DNA of 64,000 nucleotides from Formicarius rufipectus (Eukaryota; Chordata; Aves; Passeriformes; Formicariidae). The first letter of the stretch is position 1, and the number at the start of each line of letters is the position of its first letter. Below, one piece after another: positions 25,501 through 38,529 of this stretch. A program made the translations under genes and the position numbers. Under the pieces are notes generated by a model, which worked only from the letters and a program-made list of their open reading frames with translations, had not been told where the DNA came from and did no database searches. The DNA lies in the NCBI GenBank assembly GCA_013399695.1, contig VXAU01003502.1:603031-667030 (forward strand). Reading direction: 5' to 3'.

Positions 25501-27354
25501 TAAAGTCTGTAATTAGAAGTCTGTTAAATTAACTAGGGGAAACTAAATTTTAACCAAGAGGAAAATTTTTGCCCCAAGAAAGAGCAGTCAGTTAGCAGTA
25601 GTCAGCTTCATATCAGAGGAGCTACCTTAGCAAGGGATCTCACCTGTCACAAATTAGTCTTCAGATCCTTTTGATAGAGTTATAGTAATAATAATATTCT
25701 AGAACACTTTGGCCAATGAATGATGTCATTTTTATATGTACCATATTTGGAATTATAGTACTGGGAGCTCTGTTCAAGGTGCTCATGGTGTGACTCTTCA
25801 GGGGCAGATTTCCAAACCTACCTTATGCTCCTCACTGATGTCAGCACAGTATCTCACAGGCCTGCAGAGATGTTTGGAGCCCTGAGGAAACCACCTAAGG
25901 GGACTAAGAAGTAGACAGCAATTCCCATTACCTCTGGGAGAAATTCTGAGGTGCTGTGGTGAGATAATTATCACTTCAAGTTGGATAAACTTAGTAAAGC
26001 CTCAAACAGGGTTATATGGTTAGAGCAATCTTGCCACACAGTTAAGAATAAAACCCACCTGTGTTCAAACAAAGCAAACAGATCAGGAAATGGGTGGAAG
26101 GCAGTGGCTGGAGGTGTGTGTTTGGAGAATAGGTGAAGAGAGGAGATAATAGGATAGGAGGGGAGTGGGGATGAGAGTGCAAGCAGCTTATGTTCATATG
26201 AACACAAGCTTCTTCATGTTCCCCACAATATGTCCTATCATCATTGAACCTGTGGGCTGCACTAGACCATTCTCCCTCCTCCACTATCATCAGAATTCAA
26301 AGTTTTTGATCAGAACTGTCCTGTCTCCTTTTAATCCTGCAGCTGAAATTTATAATTTCCTCATAGGAACTAAAAGCTAGAACCACAGAGATGTGCCACC
26401 AGCATCAGGCACATCTCCCACTGACTCACTAGTATCACCAACCATCCATTTCCATGCTCCTTCCCATACTCTTAAATCATGCTGGCTTTTAGTAGAATTA
26501 GACCATCTAATCTGTACAGATGGTGATGTACAGATGGGATGGTACAGTAAGCCCCAAGACTGATAAATTCTCCAGCACATATGGCTGCTCACTTTCTTTG
26601 TAGTGAAGTTCCCTTCTGCTGAACTAAGAGCCATGCTCCCTATTCTCCTTCCCAACCTGACCCTATGTTTGCCTTGTCTAACTGGTCTGTTAGCTTTATT
26701 CTAGCTCCTCACCTCTTACTAATGGTGGCACAATAATTTTGCATGACCTTTGGCACATTCCCAAACACTGAAATTACTCCCTGTACTTACTTCATGCATT
26801 TTCCATCTTCTCTTTCCATTTTGAATATCTTTATCCCTAGGCTATATATGTAGTCAAGATCCATGTGTTCAGTTTTGACTAGTTATCTGTTAATCTGATC
26901 TGGATATCTCCCAGTCTTCACCACCTCATCTATGTCAGGCTGCAAAATCCTTGTGGCAGACTTCAGTATTTTCATCATTTCTTTAGTGGGCTACAGACAA
27001 CTCTGTCATTACCTAGCTATTTATCAGCCACACTCTCAATCTTTCTATTACCTTAGCTGCACAGCCATAATAAACAACCTTTATGAGTTGGTGCCTGCAT
27101 GGCACAATGTTAACCTTCAACTAAGCCACTGGGACACTCCCAGAAGCACATCTGTTTCTTTCTCCTCATTCAAATTTTTAAGTCTCTGTGCTCTCACTGA
27201 ATTTAATTTTATCTTCACTTTCTCAGTCATAATTTTCACATGTTACCACACTATTTATTTTAAAATAAGTATTTTCTGTTTTGAACTGCAGCAACTAAGA
27301 CATTTGATAAATATGCACAGATGGCATAAAAATTTACCTCTTTTATCCTCCATT

Positions 27355-27356
<2 letters not shown>
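22550..27356. other. Long unique stretch, nothing recognised
   Basis: About 4.8 kb with no recognised transposable element. Several 60-90 codon frames overlap on both strands around 22900-23250 and 25970-26650 without recognisable domains. Confidence 0.45.
26186..26209. repeat. 24-bp imperfect palindrome
   Basis: The core TGTTCATATGAACA (26191-26204) is a perfect 14-bp palindrome and flanking GCTT/AAGC extends it to 24 bp with one mismatched pair. It may be chance. It resembles no specific binding site strongly enough to name. Confidence 0.7.
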
Positions 27357-27436
<80 letters not shown>

Positions 27437-27451
27437 CTATCTCTCTATCTC

Positions 27452-27482
<31 letters not shown>
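27357..27482. repeat. (ATCT)n microsatellite, about 126 bp
   Basis: An almost perfect tetranucleotide array with a CTCT-rich interruption near 27436-27456. It produces a 202-codon frame (26932-27540) with an Ile-Tyr-Leu-Ser repeat, which is an artefact. Probably length-polymorphic. Confidence 0.97.
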
Positions 27483-27483
<1 letters not shown>

Positions 27484-28299
27484 GCAGGAAATAACATATA
27501 TTCATCTTCTTTATTTCAGTCTGATCTTTTATCTTTCTGACCTATCCTCATTTTGGGTTAGACAATGCTTAATATCAGCCCAAAGGATTGAACTATAATA
27601 ATTCCCAATGACATTAGTAAGGTTCTTTTAAAAATAGAAAGGGTTGCAGTAGCACTTGAGATTTTCCACTATAAACCATGGTCAAAACCATGGCTTGTCA
27701 AAACCAGTGGCTACTTACTGCACAAACAGGAAATAAAGCTAGTACCTGCCTTCTCAAAATAGAACCTAATGATGGGATTCATCTTCTCTAGCTTTAGTCA
27801 TCTAAAAGCTCAGACTAATCTAGTAAAAGAGAAATTAGCATCTCCAGAGAACAATGAATCCTATTCTGAAAGAGATGCTTAAGTAGAGATGAATCAGATA
27901 TGAGATACAACATCGGTCACTCTCCTTACCAAAGGGTAAGAGATGACTAAAGGACTGTCCTGACTGACATGCTCAAGACCAAGATGCGTAAAGTTAAATA
28001 GACAAAGTGTCTCAAGAGTCTAGGCATCTGACATCCTTAGCATTCGCTGGCTATTATTTTCATAATATTCCATCTGTGAAATTTAGTGTTTATCATAGCT
28101 CAGTATAAAGATGGAGTACACCCGAAAATTATTTTCCTGTTGGAGGAACAGAGCAATGCAAATTACAGGAGCTCCTGGTAAACCATGCTTCTAATTAGTT
28201 AGTTTGTCCACTTCCTGAAGAGTGACATATTAACACGATAGCCTGGAGAGGGTTTGAAAGTCAGCAAGAGAGCACCCAAAGAAAAGCACAAAGGAATTC
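27483..28299. other. Unique DNA, nothing recognised
   Basis: No recognised repeat or gene before the CR1 cluster. The 5' limit of that cluster is uncertain and may extend slightly into this stretch. Confidence 0.4.
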
Positions 28300-28700
28300 C
28301 CACCACTCCAGCCAGTCAGCTTTATTGGCGGCCCAACTTAGGTATCTCTGTGCAAATGCACACAGCATGTGGGATAAAAAAGAGGAGTTGGAGACAGGGA
28401 GACCTGCAGGGCTATGATCTTATAGGCTTCACAGGGACATGGTAGGATGGCTCCTGTGACTGCAGTGTTGGGATGGAAGGATATAGGCTCTTTAGGAAGG
28501 ACAGGTGGGGGAGATGAGGAGGGGTGTCATCCTCTTTGTCAGTCACCAGCTGGAGTGCATGGAGCAGTGCCTGGGGATGGATGGGGAACCAACTGAGAGC
28601 TTATGGGTGAGGATTAAAGGGAGAGCAGGGACAGGTAACATTATAGTTGGGATCTGCTACAGGCCATACAAACATGAAGACTGAGTGGATGAGGACAGAG
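28300..28700 (+). mobile_element. CR1 LINE, ORF2 endonuclease segment
   Basis: The plus-strand translation keeps avian CR1 ORF2 endonuclease features in one frame: LRYLCANAHSMWDKKEELE, then QLECMEQCLGMDGEPTESLW, then WVRIKGRAG and VGICYRP. This is the upstream part of the element whose RT C-terminus resumes at 28814, so most of the reverse transcriptase is missing. It stops where an antisense CR1 tail begins. Confidence 0.85.
28328..28700 (+). pseudogene. CR1 ORF2 endonuclease remnant with stops
   Basis: Reading from 28329, the frame shows CR1 apurinic-endonuclease-like sequence. It is broken by several in-frame stops, the first after about 28 codons and others in the middle and near the end (after KHED). 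The block around LWVRIKG and the IIVGICYRP strand are the best-preserved parts. There is no catalytic integrity. It belongs to the composite CR1 of 28300-29838. Confidence 0.82.
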
Positions 28701-28812
28701 AGAATCATAGAATTGAATAGGTTGGAAAAGACCTCCAAGATCATCAAGTCCAATCCTTGGTCCATCTCCAGTCTGTTGCCTAGATCATGGCACTCAGTGC
28801 CACGTCCAGTCT
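28701..28812 (-). mobile_element. Antisense CR1 3' tail nested in CR1
   Basis: AGAATCATAGAATTGAATAGG followed by TTGGAAAAGACCTCCAAGA and ATCATCAAGTCCAATCC is the reverse complement of a CR1 3' end. The fragment is only about 110 bp. It separates plus-strand endonuclease and RT segments of the older CR1, so it appears to be a later insertion, perhaps accompanied by loss of host-element sequence. Confidence 0.85.
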
Positions 28813-28813
28813 C

Positions 28814-29074
28814 AGGAAGTTTGCCAACAACACTAAGATGTGGAATGTAGTTGACACACTGAAGGGAAGGAGTGCCATCCAGAGGCACCTGGACAGGCTA
28901 GACAGTTGGGCCTGTGCAGACCTCGTGAAGTTCAACAAGACAAGTATAAGGTTCTGCACCTGGAAAAGAGCAACCCTAAGCACAAACACAGATTGGGCAG
29001 AGAATGGATTGAGAGCAGGCCTGAGGACAAGGAATTGGGGGTGTTGATTGATGAGAAGCCTGATACAATTCAAC
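28814..29074 (+). mobile_element. CR1 LINE, ORF2 RT segment (first part)
   Basis: Matches the CR1 region downstream of the RT catalytic core. Legible pieces are AAGTTTGCCAACAACAC, CAGAGGCACCTGGACAGGCT, GTGAAGTTCAACAAGACAAG and GGTTCTGCACCTGG. The peptide reading includes a version of LxKFNKxKxRxxLHL. It ends abruptly at a second antisense CR1 tail. Confidence 0.9.
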
Positions 29075-29200
29075 AATCATAGAATCATAGAACTGTTACG
29101 GTAGGAAAAGACTTGTAACATCAAGTCCAACCATCAGCCTAACACCACAATCGTGTTCACCCCTAAATCATGTCCTCAAGTGTCATATACACACACTGTC
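29075..29200 (-). mobile_element. Second antisense CR1 3' tail nested in CR1
   Basis: AATCATAGAATCATAG, TAGGAAAAGACTTGTAAC and ATCAAGTCCAACCATCAG are the reverse complement of a CR1 3' end of the same type as that at 28701. The plus-strand CR1 resumes at about 29209 (TGTGTTTGCAGCCCAGAAGG) exactly where the host element would be expected to continue. Confidence 0.88.
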
Positions 29201-29204
29201 ATAT

Positions 29205-29838
29205 CCATGTGTGTTTGCAGCCCAGAAGGCCAACTATCTGGGGCTGCATCAAAAGAAACATGGCCTAAAGGTCAAGGTAGGCAATTCTGTCCCTCTGTTC
29301 TGCTCTCTTGAAACCCCATCTTGAGTACTGCATCCAACTCTGGAGCCTTCTGCATGGGAAAGACACAGACCTGTTAGAGTCAGTCCAGAAGAGGATCATG
29401 AAAATGATCAGGAGACTGGACCACCTCTCTTGTGGAAACAGACTAAAAGACTTGGGGTTGTTCAGCTTGGAGAAGAAAAGGTTCCAAGGTGATATTATAG
29501 CACCTTTCTGTACCTAAACAGGGCCTGCAAGAGATCTGGAGAGGGAGTTTTTAGTGAGGCGTGTAGTGACAGGGCAAAGGGGAATGGATCTGAACTGAAA
29601 GAGGGTAAGTTTAGATGAGTTATAAGGAAGAAATTCTTTGCTGTGAGTGTGGTGAGGCACTGGCACAAGCTGCCCAGAGAATCCACGGATGCCCCATCAT
29701 TGAAAATGGTCAAGGCCAGGTTGGATGGAGCTTTGAACAACATGATCTAGTGAAAGGTGACCCTGACCACAGCAGGGGGATTGTAATTACATGATCCTGA
29801 AGGTCCTTCCAACCCAAACCACTCTGCAATTCTATGAA
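29205..29838 (+). mobile_element. CR1 LINE, ORF2 C-terminus and 3' end
   Basis: The continuation of the interrupted CR1. The translation includes PHLEYCIQLWSLLHGKDTDL, ESVQKRIMKMIRRLDHL and LGLFSLEKKRFQG (29308-29517), the C-terminal part of CR1 ORF2. It is followed by the 3' UTR (GGCACTGGCACAAGCTGCCC, GGTCAAGGCCAGGTTGGATG) and the terminal CTGCAATTCTATGAAT. The element's true 3' end is therefore retained. Confidence 0.93.
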
Positions 29839-32398
29839 TAAAGATTTTATTTTGAAATCACTGTCTTCCATTTGCTTTCTAACTCTAAACATTAACATTG
29901 TTTATAGCTGTGGTACTCCATAAAAGCAACTCTGGACTACAGAACAGTGACCGTTGGCTTCGGTTGTTTTACAATCAAATTCACTGTGACTTCTATAGCC
30001 AACAATAAAAGTACCTGCCACCCACTCCAGGAATAACATTTAACCAGCTTTCTATTCCCTAACAAGCAGTGCATGTTTTGTGATATTTACAGAGCTTGTC
30101 TTTTCCTTTGTTACAGAGTTTGTCAGCAAAGAAGCAAAATGTTACTTTACAGTACGTTCACCTAAATAATAGTTAGTTCCAGCTGGTTTAGTCCATTTTT
30201 TTAATGTTCTATAAAAGAAGGTCAAGTAAGAGGAGCAGAACTTTATTTTGACCTTAGGGTGCAGTGTTATAAAATATTATATAAAAGACAGATATGGACT
30301 TGTCAGAGTCAATTACGAAGTTGTGTTGAAGTTAGAAAGCTCAGCTGAGCTGATAGCCAGCCCACACACTAGTGAGTCACTTTTGCCCCATCACCAGCAA
30401 AAGCACGCAAGTAAGGCATGTCAATAGTGCGTCATGCACATCTAACCAATGGGTGCAGCATCACTTGTGGACAAAATAAAGTTACTTGCTGCACTTAGCT
30501 TTTCCTGAGACCTCAATAGCCCTTGCCCAAGACACCACACTGACATTCCACAAACAGAAAGAAGTTACCTGTGTTCTGCTCAACCAAATCAGTTCTGAAC
30601 AAATGCACCAGCCAGAGGAAAAGTATGTGCATGGTTGCAAATGCCTTTCCTTAAAACCATTATCAATTCGAGTGAGTTATTATTTGGTATTTAGAGTAGA
30701 AAAATAAGAGCATATTTGATGAGTGCAGAGGAAACCTAGGGATCCAGTCATATGCACACACAATACCTGTTTGCCAGCATGATTATCAGCAAAAAGGATG
30801 AGCAGGTGTCTTGGCCAACAAAAAAGACTTGATTCAATTGCCAACATCAAAACATTTAATGATATTTAAGGTATTCCATGGTTCCTGGTGCAGCCACCCA
30901 AGGCTGGCACAGGACCTGGAAAAAGCTTGTAAACATCAGTTAGACATCTCAAGTGCTACTAGTTGTTGAAGTTTTCAGAGATAAATTGTAAGACTCTGCA
31001 GTAAGTGGAGTCTTCTTCTATAAACAAATATATCAGTTTGCAGTGATTTATTTTCAGGTAGCTGGAAGCAGAATCCAAAATACAAATGACAAATCCAGTC
31101 TACTTCTGTTAGTCCTGATGCATCTGCCCCCAGGTAGGAGTCTTGCCCCGCTAAATGCTGTGGGTGACCTGACGTATTTGCACAGAATTGGCATATAGGA
31201 CCCATCTACTTTTGTCAAAGCATCTGGAGGTCAAAGGTGATCTCAGATGGCCCTAGAAACCTTTGTTGAAATAATTGGAGAGTTTTAAGTTTCTGAGTTC
31301 CCATTATAATCGATGAATGAACTACTACTAATAATATTAATCAGTGAATGAACAGTACAGTGAATGTAGGCCACATTGCATTTTAGAGATGCCTGATGTT
31401 GGGTGAGCTTCACTGCTCTCTGATCTTCTTTGATTGCTGTGGGAGTTCAGACTCTCAGCTTATCTCTAAACACCTACATGTAGATCTTTGCCTCTGGACT
31501 TGCATCCTACTTAATTTCTGTATTGCATTTCCTAAAATACAGATGACGATAGCAATAGCTGCCCTTTATCACTGCAGCTGTGGGAAACATTCAGTAGCAC
31601 ATCAGAAGTAAAGCTGCCATGGTACTATGAGAGCAGTACCATGAGCAGCTGTAGAATACAATTAATTTAGGCAGCTTGCATGCAGTAAGTTCACTGTTGA
31701 AGAGTGCTCACAGCTTCTAGAGGGTATCTACAAATATCTGTAACGTACAGACATCACTAGAATCACCTTCTTGGGATTGGATGGAGATGGATCAGGCAGT
31801 CCATCAAGCTACCCAGTCTTCCACCTCCAGTTTCCAATTTCCTGTGAACTTCAGGCCTTGGCCAGCTAAATTGTGGAATTATGCAGTCACACAACCCTAC
31901 CCTAACCTGGGACACTACCATGACTTGTGATCAGTTGGATAATTCTTTCCATGTAATCACAGCATGTAGCTTGAGAAAATTTTCCCAGATTTTTTTAGAT
32001 GTGAACTATAATTTCCTTTTTCATTAAGGACACATGATGAATAACACTCAATATGATTTTTTTGCCAAAACATTCTCTACTTTTATCATTATGTCATGGT
32101 TCAGTTCCTTAAATTAAAGGAAGGAAAAGAACATGAAAATTTGGTGTAATGTGGAAATTAAGCTCTTTTCTTCCTAATTGCACATCTATCAACTTCTACT
32201 GAAAGACTCCTGATACTTCCTCATATTATTAAAATAACACAATTTTGTTACCCTGCTTCTCAGGAAATCTACTTCTGATAATTTTTTTAGCTCTTTTTCT
32301 CACTGAGTATGACAACAAAGAGAGAAAAATTACCACAGAAAGAATCATACAGCCTGAAAATTGTTTTTTCATTCAATAGGGACAAAACTTTTCATGTT
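29839..32398. other. Unique DNA, nothing recognised
   Basis: No recognised transposable element or coding domain in about 2.5 kb. Confidence 0.45.
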
Positions 32399-32970
32399 CA
32401 TAGAGTCATATAATAGTTTTAGTTGGAAGTGACCTTAAAGACCACCTAGTTTCCAACTCCCCTGACATGAGCAAGGACACCTTCCACTAGATCAGGTTGT
32501 TCAAAGCCCCACCCAACCTGGCCTTGAACACTTCCAGGGATGGGGAATCCACAGCTTCTCGGGGCAACATATGCCAGTGCCTCATCACATTCCAAGTAAT
32601 GTCTTTTTCTTTATATGTGATCTAAACTTACTCTCTTTCAGTTTGAGGCCACTCCACCTTGTCCCATCACTACACGCCCTTGTAAGAAGTCCCTCTCCAG
32701 ATTTTTTGTAGTCACTTTTAGGTACTGGAAGGATGATACAATGTTTCCCCAGATCTTTCTCTTCTCCAAGCTGAGCAACCCCAACTCTGTCAGTCTGTTT
32801 TCATAGCAAAGATGTTCCAACCCTCTGATCATTTTCATGGCACTCCTCTGGACTCACTCTAAGAGGTCCATGTCTTTCCTGTACTGAAGGCTCCAGAGCT
32901 GGATGCAGCATTCCAGTTGTAGTCTTACCTGGAGAGCAGATTAGAAGGGCAGAATTGCCTTGCTTGACCT
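32399..32970 (-). mobile_element. CR1 LINE 3' fragment including end of ORF2
   Basis: The left edge CATAGAGTCATATAATAG is a degraded tail, followed by GTTGGAAGTGACC and GGGGAATCCACAGCTTCTC. The right side, read on the minus strand, encodes MKMIRGLEHLCYENRLTELG and LLSLEKRKIWG (32638-32838), the CR1 ORF2 C-terminus. Truncated at about 32970. Confidence 0.93.
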
Positions 32971-35900
32971 GCAAGGATCACAATATAAAGCTGACCATGT
33001 AATAAATCCATATAAAGATGTGGTCATGTATTATCTAGTCAGACTGCAATCATATGGCTTTCATACAGACTGCATAGGATTTTCAGATTTAAGCCTGAAG
33101 GGAGATTGCTGGCTTGCAGTAGTAATGTTGCCATTAGAAATTTAAACTGGAATGGGGTCCTCTCAGGAAGGAAGAAGAGAACACAGTCCAATGGAGATGA
33201 AACTGGTCCACGAATAAGAAGATTTGGAATCTCTCCTTGATTCCTTTATAGTTAAAAGCAGAGAGGTCTGCTGACTGTGGTCAGCAAAAACCCCAGAGAC
33301 CATAGGCATAGCCCAATACTGTCTGTATGTGGAAGATACACTGACCATGAGTTTCAAGCATTGAAATAAGACTAAACTTCTTAGGAATGTTGTATAACTC
33401 TGATGACTAATGTCTAATACTGATTAACTATTAGCTATGGGATCCCGAGTCTGGATCTGATCCTGAACAACATCTAGGAGCCTATTTAGCATAAATCTCA
33501 CCCAACCAGAGACACTCACATCTCAGGTAGGCAATGCAGAGGTGTTTACAAGCATTTCCACAAAATGATTTGTATGATCTATCTTATCTTAGAGAAATGA
33601 AATCAGAATAAGATGAATCATGAGTATAGAGGGGAATCAGGGTGATGCACTCAGATGTGAACGCCTGCACTGCAGACACTTGGAGATGGTCAGATGGGTC
33701 CTGCCTCCACAGACCACAACAGTTTGCAAGATAAGAACAGGGCAAACAAAACAGCCATGAGGGAATACAAAAAGTATTGCAGCACAATTAGTCATCCTGA
33801 TAGCTACTAGTGTAATATAAAATTGGTCATTCTTTAATTGTCTCCATCCTTCTTCTGAGGAATGTGATTTACTAGGCTTTCTGCTTCTCTCATTCTTTTT
33901 GTTGTCATGTTATATCTGTCTGGGTACAATTTCACACAGAGCTTGGGTTCTAAGCCTCCATATCAAGATTTGGGCAATATTAAAAACAATGTGAGTATTT
34001 AGTTTCATGGAAGTTTGGATGATGACTCCAATCACTTCAGATAGCATCAGAAGGGAGATAGAATTTAAAAGAAAATAAAAGAGAGAGAGAAAAGTTAGGG
34101 GAAAATAGGTAGTAATAGTAAAATTTCAGTAATAACAGTCTTACATCATACAAAGACCAACATTTTTTGATGACTAGTACCAAGTCATACAAGGGTGCAG
34201 CATTTTTCACAAGTTTTTTCTAACATAATGATCAAGCACATTAAGTAACTCAGGGGAAAAAAAATTGTTGTTGCTTCCTTTTGTCAGACTATAAGTATTT
34301 TCTACTTGTGCAGAAAATTTGTATATTACTGAAGGACTTTCATTCTGCTGAGAATGCACTAGAAGTTCAGACAGATGGTTCTAATAGTATTTTCTTTAAA
34401 CTGATGGATTAATTTGTTTTGTTTTGCTTTGTTTTTTTTTTTGTCAGAGTATCCATGCAAAACACTTGCTGGTCACTCTGGAAGAGGAGATGTACTTGAA
34501 TCTAAGCTCCAGCCAATGGAAGGAAAGCATCACAGGGACAGACAACTTCTGCAAGAGGTTGGGTAGAGAAAACATGCCAACCCAGAATGTGAAAGTTGGC
34601 CAAAAGAAAAGGCTGAAGATCAGGGTGTTCTATAATCCACTTAATTACTACTGATAAACTACAATTATTGTAATTTTTTCCTTCAAATGTTGGTTTTATC
34701 TCAGTTTTCTTAATTTCTACAGCTTGTCTATTTTATGGATTTGGAAGTGAACACTACTCCTATCCCATCCTGTGGATAATGCTCTTTTTGTTTCTGAAAA
34801 TATCTGTTTTATCATTTTGTCCCCATTTTTGTGGTGATTATAAAAGGAAACTTATTCCTGCTGTATCTGCCTAGGTAAAATGGCAATAAATAGGGTTGTA
34901 AGGAGTAGCACTCTGCTTTGAATAGAAAACTCAGGAGGCTGGTTGCAGCTAGGAAGTTGTTTGGAAAATAATCTGGATCAAAACAAAATGCAGGTACTTT
35001 GAAATATCTTTGTTGATCTCATCTCTCTTTTCTTCCTCTCTCAGACCTCTAATTTCAACTGCTCTGTTGTCCTAATTTTGTCACGTTTGGGTTCAAAGGA
35101 ATTTGCCTTGACCCTTGCTTGCAAAGCATCCTGTGCATTATAGCGATATACTCATCACCAGTGAGGATGTAGTGGAGAAAAATGTGTCATACAGGAGACA
35201 TCTCTCGGTTGCTGGAAACAGATTGGTTAGTGAGAAAAGCATTGAAACCCAGCAGTGGGGGAGAGGGACTGTCAGAAGGAAAGGAGGAACAGTTTGTGAC
35301 TGAGGGAGGACAGGATACCATGAGGTTTGGGAAGATGGAGATTCAGTAGCTGTGGGTTGAATGACAAAGGGAGGAAGGAAATCAAGGTTGGAGTGAGAAA
35401 ATGTAGCCCTCACTGTATCATCATTACGAATAAGGACAACTAGTGGGAAAGATTCTTCTCACCACGTTTGTCCTGTAGGGAGCTACTCCAAGCAATGGTT
35501 TTGCATCCCCATGACACTGAATCTCGAACTGATAACAGCCAGAAACAACAGATTGAGAACCTAAAACTGCTCCATCTCTATCCCGTACTAGCTATAGTCT
35601 GGAACTGAGAGAAGCAGCAGGTTTGCATTTTCCTCCCTTTGTAAAGGGATCAAAGGCATAAGGAACAAGTCTAAGGCTAAAATTCATATTTATTCCTGAG
35701 ACTTGCTGGGTACAGGACTCTATCACCTTTCCAACATACAGGTTCTCTTTACAGAGGTTTCCCCTAAGTCATTGCCCCAGATATCCTGCTTCCTAGCCAG
35801 CTACTCTAGTCCTCACTTATGTCACAGATGTGTGTGTATGGAAAGACTCTGCTCCAAAAAAAGGAATTCTACATTGGTTTTGTTATGGTCATAGATCAGT

Positions 35901-38000
35901 AACAGCAGGGAATTTTTTATATTGTTCCTCATTCTGAGCAGTCTTATACACAGACCAAAACCTATGAAAAAAGTACACGTTGAAAATACATGTATGACTC
36001 TTAGAGGATAATCTGCCTCCCCAGTAAACGAAAGCATTACTTATTCTATAGGTTCATGTGCAAAAAAGGTCTTGTTCCTAGGCTGAACCATTAGCAGTTT
36101 AGGAAACTTGTCTGCCATTTCTTGTTAAAATTCCTTTTTATTTGTCTTCATCCTAAAAGTTTTTCCATACCCTGCCTAAATTCCTCTCATCACAGATTTT
36201 CTATATACTGAAAGTATTTATAGTTATTTTCAAGAGAGAAAGAACTAAACAATAACAAACTATATTGGACTTATTCTGCTCAATCTCCTCCTACTTTATA
36301 TAGCACTTTATGTGTTTGGAACACATTGCAATGTTCCACTACTTTTGTACTTGTGGAGTCACATCATCTGCTCATAAAACACATGCAAAACTACAAAACA
36401 ATGATTTTTCTCAAATATACCTCCTTTGAATGTTCACAGTTCATGGATTGTCTAGAATATGGACACAGAGAAAACTCCTTTTGTTCTATCTTTACATGAC
36501 ATTCTTAACATATATTTTTTTTCCCTCAAAAAATGAGTATTTTGTGTGTGCATGAGATTTTTGTGTGTGTGGTAGGTTAAGGAAGACTATGCCATGGGAC
36601 TAATACATGGAATGTCCCTTTGAATTTTAAGCATCAGTCTTCTTCTCAAAAATATTATAGGTTTGCATTTGCAATTGCATGTGTTACAACATCATTAGTA
36701 GAATTTCTTTGATAATTATATTGCTTATTGCTATGTTTTCCAGTATGCAATTCTAAATGTTCATGGCTTGGCTTTGTAGAGGATATTCTGATATTTTACA
36801 GAATATCCAGCTGTTTTCAGCATGTTCAGCACTTTTTTTTTCACTTAATAAATCTATTAATCATGAAGAAAACATGAGGAGGTCATAGATGTTAATTGCA
36901 ACAACATGCTGTAAAATTAATCACTCAAAGTTATTTCCTGAGCTTGTAGTTCATGTAAGTCTCCTGCATTTAAGGTAGTGATTCGAAGAAGCAAAGGAGA
37001 TAGCCACTCATGCTTGATTTGTGGTCTTCCCATTGCAGGATTGTATTTTGTGAAAGATTTTGAGAATACAACGTGTCATGCTCAACTGGGAGATTCCAGA
37101 TAAACTCACTGAACTCAGTAAAGTGACACCGAGAAAGATCATTAACAGAATTGTTCTTTGAAGTCAAAAGATTTTAAAGAGTGGTCATCAAGTTGGTGGC
37201 ATCAATCAGGTTCTTTGCACCAACCAAAAAAATGTGGAAAATATGTCTTATACGTAAGTTGCATTACACCACACTTTGGCTACGTGCACACTTTTAGACA
37301 AGTGGCAATGTTCATCATCATCTTTTTACTTTCTTGGCATATTTGTCCTACATTAGCATATCAACAGAGCTATAAAATCTGCTTCATAGTCCAGATATTC
37401 ATCGGCATGTTCCCTTTTGAAAATGCTGTAATACTAATGATATGCAGCAAATCAAGCTGAAGCAGAAAGTTACAAGCACATTTGTGTGCCAGCTTTGATG
37501 ATCTGCCTCTTCCAGGTTTCAGTGGGTTTTCATCTATTCTGACATTGTCTCTTTGTAGTATGTAATTGTTAATGAAGTCTGGGAGATTATTTGTGCTTTT
37601 GCATCAGCTGGCCATGTCCTGTGGCTCCACTCCTGCCAAGAAGAAACAAAACCCACAGACAGTTATGCCCCACACTCTCTGACCTCTCAAAGGACACAGA
37701 TGAGTCATACACTGATGATGCCTTGCATACAAACTGCCTATTGTAGCAATTGCACAGTGGAGTTAAGGTATTTTCCATCAGAATCAATATATGCTGGCAC
37801 TCATTTCTCTGAAACCTTTATTTCTGACAAGATGATCATTGTTTTTAGCTACTCTTCTGGAACATGTTATAGTTTTACTAGTAACACACAAAGATCTGAC
37901 ACTCTAGGAGAACTCATTATTTTAATCATAGAAAGACCAAACATGGCTAAAAGCCTCTTTAGTCCTGGAGTTAATATCTACAAAATGTGAAGCTCTACCT
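32971..38000. other. Long unique stretch, nothing recognised
   Basis: About 5 kb without a recognised mobile element. Frames up to 100 codons (37158-37460) show no known domain. Confidence 0.45.
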
Positions 38001-38001
38001 A

Positions 38002-38044
<43 letters not shown>

Positions 38045-38052
38045 CTATCTAT
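38001..38052. repeat. Compound (CT)n(ATCT)n microsatellite
   Basis: A CT run passes directly into ATCT units, about 52 bp in all. It is a second independent ATCT locus in the window. Confidence 0.96.
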
Positions 38053-38529
38053 TAGAAACATACGCTACACTTTTCCATGTATGTCATATCTGTTCCAATT
38101 TCACTGGGCCTCCTTCACTTTTTCAAAGTGATAATACCCAGTGTGAGAATATGAAAGAAACTATGAATGGCTTGAAACAAATCTGTGTGTGAAAAAGGGG
38201 ACAGATCAGGTTCTTTCAAGGTGAAATGATACCCTGCCATCCACACCCCACCTCCTTGAGAGTCTATAGTGCAGCTGTCAGTCAGTGGCAACCTCAAAGC
38301 ACTGCTGCACACCACATGCCAGGGGCCCTAACCCAGATTCCAAATGGCTATTAGCCATTGGCACACTTTAAACCCCAAGCCACACTCCCTGGATTCCTTA
38401 ACCCAATCTCCAACTGCTGACAGACTGGACACCATACCTGAGGGAGATTGCCACAGGAGTCCAGGTCCAGAGCAAATAAGACCAACATCACAAGGTCCCC
38501 CATGTGCATGGTCCTATCATTCTTGGGTT
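38053..38529. other. Unique DNA, nothing recognised
   Basis: No confident family. A 65-codon frame (38344-38541) runs into the LTR candidate and shows no known domain. Confidence 0.35.

Noticed and set aside
26932..27540. 202-codon open frame
   Set aside because: Its second half is a translated ATCT microsatellite (Ile-Tyr-Leu-Ser repeat) and the first half matches no family. It is an artefact of the repeat.
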